Shown here: positions 25,822-31,994 of the stretch, piece by piece
Layout: each line of letters begins with the position of its first letter
How positions within the stretch are numbered: position 1 is the first letter of the stretch
Origin: Solimonas fluminis
GTDB taxonomy: Bacteria > Pseudomonadota > Gammaproteobacteria > Nevskiales > Nevskiaceae
Direction of reading: 5' to 3'
DNA length: 64,000 nt
Assembly: GCF_002930645.1 (NCBI RefSeq)
Contig: NZ_PSNW01000002.1
Span: 1 to 64,000 of the forward strand
The notes under the pieces: model-generated
Database searches by the model: none
Told to the model about the DNA's origin: nothing
Seen by the model: the letters and a program-made list of their open reading frames with translations, nothing else
Position numbers and translations under genes: made by a program

Positions 25822-26835
25822 GTGAAAGTGCTCGGGGCTGACATCGGGTTCGGCTACACCAAGGCCACGGACGGCAAGCAGCACCAGATTTTCAAGTCGA
25901 TCGTCGGTGAGGCCAACGAGTCGCAGTTCGGCGAGAGCCTGCTGCCGGGCCAGCCGCTGTTCCCGCGCCACCTGATCATCAACGGCCAGTCGGTGTTCGT
26001 CGGCGAGCTCGCCGAGACCCAGTCGCGCGGCCGCGGCTTCACGCTGGACCAGACCCAGTTCCTGACGCAGTACAAGAAGACCCTGGCGCTGGCCGCCCTG
26101 GCGCCCTTCGTCGACAGCGGCGACCCCATCCGCCTGGTGGCCGGCCTGCCGATCAGCTACTTCCGCAAGCACAAGGACGCCCTGACCACGCTGCTGCAGA
26201 ACCGCCACCCGGTCACCGTGGTGAAGCCGGGCAGCGGCGAACGCGAGGAGAAGGTGATCTACGTGGAGCGCGTGCGCGTGATCCCGCAGCCCTTCGGCTC
26301 CATGTTCAACCTGATGCTCAACGACGTGGGCAAGCCTGCCAGCCAGCGCTTCGTCAGCGAGAAGATCGGCATCATCGACATCGGCTTCCGCACCGCCGAC
26401 TACACCATCAGCGACAAGACGCGCTATTCCGAGCGCGGCAGCCAGTCCAGCGACTCCGGCATCTCGGTGGCCTACACCGCCATCGCCAACGCCCTGCTGG
26501 AGAAGAGCGGCATCAACGTGGAGCTGTACCGCCTCTACGACGGCATCTCCAAGGGCAGCATCAAGATCAAGGGCAAGCGCTACGACCTCAACGCCATCTC
26601 GCAGGCCGCCTTCGGCCAGCTGGCCTCGCGCATCGCCCAGGAAGTGAACCGCCTCTGGGCCGACGACTGGGACATCGACGCCATCGTCATCACCGGCGGC
26701 GGCGGCGCGGCCCTGGCGCCGTTCCTGACGCCGCTGCTGGAAGGCGAGGTGCTGCCGGTGCCGGCCGACCAGGACGCACGCCTGAACAACGTGATGGGGT
26801 ACTGGAAGTACGGGATGAACCTGTGGGGCGCCTGA
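25822..26835 (+). CDS. ParM/Alp7A-like actin-family protein
   Basis: A 337-residue actin-fold ATPase of the plasmid-segregation type (StbA/ParM/Alp7A group). The GTG start at 25822 is chosen because a GAGAGGGAG ribosome site lies about nine bases upstream and because the fold begins at once: KVLGADIGFGYTKAT is the phosphate-1 motif, IIDIGFRTADYTI the phosphate-2 motif, and IVITGGGGAALAPFL the adenosine motif. Between them lie GRGFTLDQTQFLTQYKKTLA and VIPQPFGSMFNLML. Such proteins polymerise with ATP to push plasmids apart, but they need a DNA-binding adaptor and a centromere, and none is visible here. It is a single-gene unit closed by a terminator. It may be a plasmid remnant or have a chromosomal role. 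Confidence 0.85.
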   Translation: MKVLGADIGFGYTKATDGKQHQIFKSIVGEANESQFGESLLPGQPLFPRHLIINGQSVFVGELAETQSRGRGFTLDQTQFLTQYKKTLALAALAPFVDSGDPIRLVAGLPISYFRKHKDALTTLLQNRHPVTVVKPGSGEREEKVIYVERVRVIPQPFGSMFNLMLNDVGKPASQRFVSEKIGIIDIGFRTADYTISDKTRYSERGSQSSDSGISVAYTAIANALLEKSGINVELYRLYDGISKGSIKIKGKRYDLNAISQAAFGQLASRIAQEVNRLWADDWDIDAIVITGGGGAALAPFLTPLLEGEVLPVPADQDARLNNVMGYWKYGMNLWGA

Positions 26836-26863
26836 CGGCGCTGCGCGCCGGCCAGGCGTAGTG

Positions 26864-26887
26864 AAAAAGCCCCGCAAGGGGCTTTTC
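26864..26887. terminator. Intrinsic terminator after the actin-like gene
   Basis: AAAAAGCCCC, loop GCAA, GGGGCTTTTC: a short GC stem with A and T tracts, 25 bases after the stop of the actin-like gene. Confidence 0.85.
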
Positions 26888-26909
26888 TCTTTCCGGATGG
26901 AGACAAATC

Positions 26910-26970
26910 CGGGACCGCCGCCTCAGGGTCCTGCCTCGAAACGCCGCTGCGAGGCACTCGGCATGAACGG
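26910..26970. repeat. Dispersed intergenic repeat, family A copy 2
   Basis: GGGACCGCCGCC, then CCTCGAAACGCCGCTGCGAGGCACTCGGCATGAACGG. It shares both blocks with 741-815 and the second block with 44721-44793. It lies directly after a terminator and before the end of the wax synthase gene. Confidence 0.6.
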
Positions 26971-26977
26971 GTGGCTG

Positions 26978-28378
26978 TTACGCCACCCGCTTCGCTTTCG
27001 TCTCCGCCTCCAGCTCTTCCAGCGCCTCGCCCGTGTAAACGGCGAGATGCTGCATCGACGGCAGGATGTCGCGGCAGCCGGTGAAGCCGATGTTGAACTG
27101 CCCCGCGTAGCTCACGCTGGTGATGTTCAGCGCCTGCCCGTCGGACAGCAGCGACACCGGGTACATCTGCTCCAGCCGCGCGCCGTTGAAGTACAGCGGA
27201 CGGTCCGGGCCCGGCACGTTGGAGATGGTCAGGTTGAACATCGGCCGCGTCACGCCGCCCAGTCCGGTGAGCAGCTGCAGCACGTAGGGCGACATGTACA
27301 GCATCGTGTAGTTGTTGATGCCGGCCTTGGGCAGGCTCTGCAGATGCTCCTTGGCCACCTGGGTCGAGGCGTGGATCGCCTTCAGGCGCTCCACCGGATC
27401 GGCGATCTCGGTGTGCAGGCTGGAGATGATGAAGCTGATGGCGTTGCCGGAATGCTCGTCGTCCGCCGGGCGCACCGACACCGGCAGGCCCGCGGTCAGC
27501 GACTTCGACGGGAGCTGGTCCAGCTCGCCGAGGTAGCGTCGCAGCGCGGCGGCCGACAGGCCCAGGAACACGTCGTTGACGGTGACGCCGGCCGCCTTGG
27601 CCACCTTCTTCACGCGGTCCAGCGAATAGTGCTGCGTGGCGAAGCGTCGCTGCGCCGAGACCTTGCCGTTGAGGATCGACTTCGGACCTTCGAAGGGCAG
27701 CACCCAGTCGGCGGTCTCGTGCTTCGCGGCCTGGCGGGTCAGGTCGGCGAAGGCGCGCGACAGCTCGGGCATGGATTCGCCCTGGCGCTGCAGGCCGGCA
27801 CGCAGCTTCTCCCAGGGCGTGCGGCCGGCGCCAGGCCGCGGGGGGCGCGGACCGTCGCGGCCGGTGCCCACGCTCCAGGGTGGCGGCAGGTCGCGCGCGG
27901 CGGGGTCGAAGGACAGCATCTTGGTCAGCATGCGCATGCCGCCGACACCGTCCACCAGCGAGTGGTGCATCTTCACGTACAGCGCGAAGCGGTTGTTCTC
28001 CAGGCCCTCGATCAGGTGGCACTCCCACAGCGGGCGGGTGAAGTCCATCGGATGCGAGTGCAGGCGCGAGATCAGCACGCCCAGCTCGCGCTCGCCGCCC
28101 GGCCGCGGCAGCGCGGAGTGGCGGAAGTGGTAGTCGATGTCGATGTCGGCGGTCTCGCTCCAGGTCGGGAACACCGACTTGAGGCGCGGCGAGGTCAGCC
28201 GGAGGTTGAAGGGCGCCGCGAAGTGCCGGGTCTGGCGCAGGTTGGACACGATGTCGTTGAACCAGGTGTCGGGCGCATCCTCGGGCATGGAGTAGATCGA
28301 CAGGTTGGCGACGTGCATCGGCGTGCGCGCGCTGTCGACGAACAGCCAGGTCGCGTCCAGCGGGTTCAGGGTCTTCAT
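26978..28378 (-). CDS. Wax ester synthase / acyl-CoA:diacylglycerol acyltransferase (WS/DGAT)
   Basis: A 466-residue enzyme that joins an acyl-CoA to a fatty alcohol (wax ester) or to diacylglycerol (triacylglycerol), the key step in bacterial neutral-lipid storage. Condensation-domain-like fold. The catalytic motif HHxxxDG is H138-H139-S-L-V-D143-G144. Other family blocks are NPLDATWLFVDSARTPMHV at the start, PLWECHLIEGL, VNDVFLGLSAAALRRYL, and the C-terminal NLTISNVPGPDRPLYFNGA with LNITSVSYAGQFNIGFTG. ATG 28378 has a strong GAGGAG ribosome site five bases away. Divergent from a fatty-aldehyde-type dehydrogenase across an AT-rich island, which fits a wax-ester turnover locus. Confidence 0.93.
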   Translation of the reverse strand: MKTLNPLDATWLFVDSARTPMHVANLSIYSMPEDAPDTWFNDIVSNLRQTRHFAAPFNLRLTSPRLKSVFPTWSETADIDIDYHFRHSALPRPGGERELGVLISRLHSHPMDFTRPLWECHLIEGLENNRFALYVKMHHSLVDGVGGMRMLTKMLSFDPAARDLPPPWSVGTGRDGPRPPRPGAGRTPWEKLRAGLQRQGESMPELSRAFADLTRQAAKHETADWVLPFEGPKSILNGKVSAQRRFATQHYSLDRVKKVAKAAGVTVNDVFLGLSAAALRRYLGELDQLPSKSLTAGLPVSVRPADDEHSGNAISFIISSLHTEIADPVERLKAIHASTQVAKEHLQSLPKAGINNYTMLYMSPYVLQLLTGLGGVTRPMFNLTISNVPGPDRPLYFNGARLEQMYPVSLLSDGQALNITSVSYAGQFNIGFTGCRDILPSMQHLAVYTGEALEELEAETKAKRVA

Positions 28379-28469
28379 GCGGCTCCTCAGCCAGTTTGTT
28401 TTCCTTTTGGTGCCGGCATGAAAGCACAGATTGGCCGCAGGGCCTACGAGGCCTGGTGCGCAGGCCCCC

Positions 28470-28575
28470 ATGCCTTTTTATTTTATTGTAAAAAGATTTT
28501 ATATAAATTATTAAATCACAATCCCAGCCTAACAATTGATAGTGTCTGGAGGGGCATTTTCGGCCTATACTGGTT
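28470..28575. promoter_or_regulatory. AT-rich divergent promoter island
   Basis: 28474-28540 is far richer in A and T than its surroundings (runs such as TTTTATTTTATTGTAAAAAG and TATATAAATTATTAAAT), between the divergent wax synthase and aldehyde dehydrogenase genes. A TATACT hexamer at 28566-28571 reads toward the dehydrogenase, but no well-spaced -35 box is clear. The low GC suggests an upstream activating or nucleoid-protein-bound sequence. Confidence 0.5.
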
Positions 28576-28630
28576 TCCTGTTCTTAAACGCTCGTTCAGC
28601 AACGACTGCCGAGCCCTCGAGGAGAAGCCC

Positions 28631-30085
28631 ATGAACACTGCGGTGTCCTACCTGCCCGGCATCAGCGCCAACGAAGCCGAAATCAAGCGCGTCTTCGACC
28701 GCCAGCGGGCCACCGCGCTGCGGCTGCGCACTTCCACCGCCGAGGAGCGCATCGCCAAGATCAAGAAGCTGCGCGACACGCTGCTGGCGCGCAGCGAGGA
28801 ATTCCACGAGGCCGGCTACAAGGACTTCAAGAAGCCGCCGGTGGAAGTGGACCTCACCGAGATCGTCACCGTGGTGGTGGAGGCCAACGACGCCATCCGC
28901 CACCTCAAGAAGTGGATGAAGCCCAAGAGCGTGATGCCGACGCCGCTGATGCTCGGCACCCAGGCCTACGTGCAGTACGAGCCCAAGGGCCGCTCGCTGA
29001 TCATCTCGCCCTGGAACTACCCGGTGAACCTCACCTTCGGCCCGCTGGTGTCCGCCATCGCCGCCGGCTGCACCGCGATCCTGAAGCCCTCCGAGATGAC
29101 GCCGCACCTGTCGGCGCTGATGGTCAAGATCACGCGCGAGCTGTTCTCCGAGGATGAAGTGGCGATCTTCGAGGGCGACGCCGCGGTTTCCACCGCGCTG
29201 CTGTCCCTGCCTTTCGACCACATCTTCTTCACCGGCTCGCCAGCGATCGGCAAGGTGGTGATGGCGGCCGCGGCCAAGCACCTGACCTCCGTGACGCTGG
29301 AGCTGGGCGGCAAGTCGCCGACCATCGTCGACGCCTCGGCCGACCTGAACCTGGCGGCCCGCAACATCCTCTGGGGCAAGTTCACCAACAACGGCCAGAC
29401 CTGCATCGCGCCGGATCACATCTTCGTGCACGAGTCGGTCAAGGACTCGTTCATCGAGGAATGCCGCGCTGTGATCGGCAATGCCTACGGCAGCACGGCG
29501 CAGGAGCAGATGAACAGCCCCTACCTGGCCCGCGTGGTCAACCAGCGCCACACCCAGCGCATCGCCGGCCTGCTGTCCGACGCGCAGCAGCGCGGCGCCC
29601 GCGTGCTGACCGGCGGCGCGGTCGACGAGGGCGCCTGCTTCATCGCCCCGACGCTGATCGACAACATCCCGGCCGACGCCAAGATCCAGACCGAGGAGAT
29701 CTTCGGGCCGCTGCTGCCGATCATCGCCTACCGCAACCTGGACGAGGTCATCCAGCAGATCAACGACCAGCCCAAGCCGCTGGCGCTGTACATCTGGAGC
29801 AAGACCGAATCGAACATCAAGAAGGTGATGCAGAACACCAGCGCCGGCGGCACCTGCATCAACCACACCGTGGTGCAGTTCCTGCACGCCAACCTCCCCT
29901 TCGGCGGCGTCAACAACTCCGGCATCGGCAATGGCCATGGCCTCTACGGCTTCAAGGCTTTCTCGCATGAACGTGGCGTGGTCCGCACCCGCATCATGGG
30001 TGCCAAGCTGTTCTTCCCGCCCTACTCCCCGTTCACGCTCAAGATCATCGGCATGATCAAGAAGCTGGCGAAGATCCTCGCCTGA
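28631..30085 (+). CDS. Aldehyde dehydrogenase, class 3 / fatty aldehyde type
   Basis: A 484-residue NAD(P)-dependent dehydrogenase predicted to oxidise (fatty) aldehydes to acids. All catalytic parts are present: ISPWNYPVNL with Asn129, the second cofactor loop FFTGSPAIGKVV, VTLELGGKSP with base Glu224, and NNGQTCIAPDH with nucleophile Cys258; EEIFGPLLPI and HANLPFGGVNNSGIGNGHG follow. The C-terminus carries an amphipathic, hydrophobic tail (FTLKIIGMIKKLAKILA) like the membrane anchors of fatty aldehyde dehydrogenases. Its position opposite the wax synthase suggests work on aldehydes from wax or alkane degradation. The GAGGAGAAGCCC site before ATG 28631 is clear. Two terminator-like hairpins follow. 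Confidence 0.92.
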   Translation: MNTAVSYLPGISANEAEIKRVFDRQRATALRLRTSTAEERIAKIKKLRDTLLARSEEFHEAGYKDFKKPPVEVDLTEIVTVVVEANDAIRHLKKWMKPKSVMPTPLMLGTQAYVQYEPKGRSLIISPWNYPVNLTFGPLVSAIAAGCTAILKPSEMTPHLSALMVKITRELFSEDEVAIFEGDAAVSTALLSLPFDHIFFTGSPAIGKVVMAAAAKHLTSVTLELGGKSPTIVDASADLNLAARNILWGKFTNNGQTCIAPDHIFVHESVKDSFIEECRAVIGNAYGSTAQEQMNSPYLARVVNQRHTQRIAGLLSDAQQRGARVLTGGAVDEGACFIAPTLIDNIPADAKIQTEEIFGPLLPIIAYRNLDEVIQQINDQPKPLALYIWSKTESNIKKVMQNTSAGGTCINHTVVQFLHANLPFGGVNNSGIGNGHGLYGFKAFSHERGVVRTRIMGAKLFFPPYSPFTLKIIGMIKKLAKILA

Positions 30086-30090
30086 CCGTG

Positions 30091-30145
30091 AGGGGCTGCT
30101 GACGCCACCGCGATCGCTGCGACCGCGGCGGAGTCAGCAGCCCCT
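30091..30145 (+). terminator. Long hairpin after the aldehyde dehydrogenase gene
   Basis: AGGGGCTGCTGAC at 30091 pairs with GTCAGCAGCCCCT ending 30145, with CCGCGATCGCTGCGACCGCGG nested between. No T tract follows, so it may be a transcript-stabilising or rho-linked structure rather than a simple terminator. Confidence 0.5.
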
Positions 30146-30159
30146 AAGCCGTACCGCAC

Positions 30160-30185
30160 AAGCCGGGCGCAAGCCCGGCTTTTTC
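30160..30185 (+). terminator. Intrinsic terminator
   Basis: AAGCCGGGC, loop GCAA, GCCCGGCTTTTTC: a strong stem followed by five T, 75 bases after the aldehyde dehydrogenase stop. Confidence 0.85.
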
Positions 30186-30199
30186 GTTGCCGGGCTCCG

Positions 30200-30265
30200 T
30201 GGGAGCGGGCTTGCCCGCGATCTGTTGGACGTGCGGCAAAAGATCGCGGGCAAGCCCGCTCCCAC
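30200..30265. repeat. REP inverted pair
   Basis: TGGGAGCGGGCTTGCCCGCGATC and the facing GATCGCGGGCAAGCCCGCTCCCA flank about 20 bases. This is the most perfect pair in the window and would form a long hairpin with two side stems. Confidence 0.85.
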
Positions 30266-30339
30266 ATGTGGACGAGGCGCCCCGGCGCCGACGGGTCTCC
30301 AATGGGATACGCCCGATAGAGGCGCCGAGGAGAAGGAAC

Positions 30340-30843
30340 ATGTCGATGATGCCCAAGCTGGCGGCGCGTGACCTGGCGATCGTCGCCGCAACGCTGGCCC
30401 TGGTGGCCTGGAGCCACCGGCTGCAGGAGGTGGGCGCGGCGCTGCACTGGCCGGTGGCCGTGCTGGGCGGCGCCCTGGTGGCGGTGAGCGGCTACCTGGT
30501 GCACGAGTGGGGGCACCTGCTCGGCGCGCTGTCCCGCGGCAGCCGGGTGGAACTGCCGCCGACGCTGGCGGCGGTGTTCCTGTTCAGGTTCGACAGCGAT
30601 CGCAACGACCGCCGCCAGTTCCTGGCGATGTCGATGGGCGGCTTCATCGCCTCCATCCTGGTGGTGGCGCTGCTGGCCGCGGTGCTGGATATGCGCTGGT
30701 GGGCCGACCGCGTCGCCATGGGCCTGGTCGTGCTCGGCGTGGCCGCCACCTTCATCCTGGAAGTGCCCGGCGCCTGGAAGGTCTACAAGGGCGCTCCGCT
30801 GCCGCATGGCGCCGCCTTCGTCGGCGGCGACGGTCCGGCATGA
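30340..30843 (+). CDS. Integral membrane protein with an HEWGH metalloprotease-like motif
   Basis: A 167-residue membrane protein with about four hydrophobic segments (residues 13-24, 36-54, 95-117 and 122-143). H55-E56-W-G-H59 (HEWGHLLGALSRG) stands at the edge of the second segment and matches the HExxH zinc-binding pattern. Integral-membrane zinc proteases of the site-2 protease kind place HExxH in a membrane helix, but their second motif (NxxPxxxxDG) is not seen. It could be a small M50-like protein, or the motif may bind metal for another purpose. The ATG 30340 follows GGAGAAGGA. It overlaps the cupin gene by four bases, so the two are coupled. I do not recognise a named family. Confidence 0.65.
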   Translation: MSMMPKLAARDLAIVAATLALVAWSHRLQEVGAALHWPVAVLGGALVAVSGYLVHEWGHLLGALSRGSRVELPPTLAAVFLFRFDSDRNDRRQFLAMSMGGFIASILVVALLAAVLDMRWWADRVAMGLVVLGVAATFILEVPGAWKVYKGAPLPHGAAFVGGDGPA

Positions 30844-31268
30844 GGCGGGCCGCGGCGGCATCGTTGCTGGCGCTGGCGGCATCGGCCGCGCTGGCCGGCG
30901 GTGTCGAGATCGTCAGCCCCGACAGCCTCCATTGGCGCGGCGAGCCGGCCGCGCCGGGCGCCGTCGTGGCGGTCGTGCACGGCGATCCCCGGACGGGACC
31001 CTACGTGATCCGCGCGCGCTTCGAGCAGGGCGCGCGCTCAGCGCCGCATCGCCACCCCGACACCCGCACGATCACGGTGCTCAAGGGCCGCTACTTCTTC
31101 GCCACCGGCACGCGCTTCGACCCCCGGGCCCTGGAGGGCCACGGCCCCGGCACCCTGCTGGTGGTACCGGCCGGCACCCCGCATTTCTCCTCGGCGCCCG
31201 AGGGCGAGGTCATCGTGCAGGAGAGCGGCGACGGGCCGACCGCGCTGGAGCCGGTAGCGCAGCCCTGA
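30840..31268 (+). CDS. Exported cupin-domain protein
   Basis: A 142-residue protein with a signal peptide (ASLLALAASAALAGG) and one cupin barrel. The metal motif is present in outline: HRHPDTRTITVLKGRYFFATG supplies G(X)5HXH(X)3,4E(X)6G-like residues with His-Arg-His (a Thr replaces the usual acidic residue), and LLVVPAGTPHFSSA gives the second-motif His. Small secreted cupins of this kind are poorly characterised; enzymes such as dioxygenases and plain sugar-binding domains share the fold. It begins inside the stop of the HEWGH membrane gene (ATGA), so the two proteins are probably made together, one in the membrane and one outside it. Confidence 0.8.
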   Translation: MRRAAAASLLALAASAALAGGVEIVSPDSLHWRGEPAAPGAVVAVVHGDPRTGPYVIRARFEQGARSAPHRHPDTRTITVLKGRYFFATGTRFDPRALEGHGPGTLLVVPAGTPHFSSAPEGEVIVQESGDGPTALEPVAQP

Positions 31269-31314
31269 GCGCGTCGGGTCTCGGGACTCCGCCGCCGGAA
31301 GGCCGGCGTGACCC

Positions 31315-31755
31315 TCAACGCCCGCAGGCCGCGTGATCGATGCTGCGGCCTTTCGCGCCGTCTTCCAGGGCGGCGCGGAAAGCCGGCGGCACCGGGGTCT
31401 TGCCCAGCCGGTGGTCCACCATCACGTAGACCGTGTCGGAGCTGGCGCGCAGCGCCTCCTCGCCGGCCAGGCGGAACTCCACGCCGATGGTGAAGGAGGT
31501 GTTGCCGATATGGCGCGTGGCGACGCGGCATTCCAGCACGTCGTCGTAGCGCGAGGGCGCCTTCCACTCGGTGGTCTGCTTCACCAGCTGGAAGTCCAGC
31601 TCGCTGCTGACCATCTGGGCCCCGTAGCCGATGGCGCGGATGAACTCGGACACCGCCAGGTCGACGTACTCGCCGTAGCGCGCGTTGAACACGACCTTCT
31701 GCGCGTCGCACTCGCCGTAGCGCACGCGCAGGTAGTAGCGGAAGGGCTGGGACAT
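31315..31755 (-). CDS. Acyl-CoA thioesterase, 4-hydroxybenzoyl-CoA thioesterase (hotdog) family
   Basis: A 146-residue hotdog-fold enzyme predicted to hydrolyse acyl-CoA. The opening YYLRVRYGECDAQKVVFNARYGEY matches the FRVRYxDTDxxGVVYxxxYxxw signature of the YbgC/4HBT group, with Glu-Cys-Asp at the catalytic acid position. DVLECRVATRHIGNTSFTIGVEF and VYVMVDHRLGKTPVPPAFRAAL form the remaining strands. The Tol-Pal neighbours expected for true YbgC are absent, so a role in fatty acid or aromatic metabolism is as likely. ATG 31755 gives the normal length. It is a single gene, convergent with the cupin gene. Confidence 0.85.
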   Translation of the reverse strand: MSQPFRYYLRVRYGECDAQKVVFNARYGEYVDLAVSEFIRAIGYGAQMVSSELDFQLVKQTTEWKAPSRYDDVLECRVATRHIGNTSFTIGVEFRLAGEEALRASSDTVYVMVDHRLGKTPVPPAFRAALEDGAKGRSIDHAACGR

Positions 31756-31881
31756 GGAAGCTCCGGAGTTCGATGCGCCAAGCTTAGGACATGGGAGGAA
31801 AGGATTCCTCGCGCCCGGGGCGCGAGGAAGGGGAGCGCGTGCGGCGGGCGACGGCCCTCGCTTTGACCCGCGTCCCCTTCT

Positions 31882-31902
31882 GCTCTCCCGAAGGGAGAGG
31901 GT
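31882..31902. repeat. Family E palindrome (CTCTCCC..GGGAGAG)
   Basis: GCTCTCCCGAAGGGAGAGGGT is a short perfect palindrome in the 240-base gap between the thioesterase and the beta-helix gene. Copies occur at 47477-47502 and 47565-47595. Confidence 0.55.
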
Positions 31903-31929
31903 GCAGGCCGGTCCCCTGAAAGCCTGGAG

Positions 31930-31968
31930 GGAAAAAAATGACCCCGCCGGATCGCTCCGCGCGGGGCC
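31930..31968 (-). terminator. Intrinsic terminator for the beta-helix/cytochrome gene
   Basis: On the minus strand GGCCCCGCGCGGAGCGATCC then GGCGGGGTC and ATTTTTTT: a GC stem followed by seven T, 27 bases beyond the stop of the gene at 31995. Confidence 0.8.
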
Positions 31969-31994
31969 TAGCGCTCCCCCCTCTTGATCGGTGA

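Noticed and set aside
26861-28630. Very long upstream extension of the aldehyde dehydrogenase frame
   Set aside because: The extra part lies antisense to the wax ester synthase; the real start is ATG 28631 with a good ribosome site.
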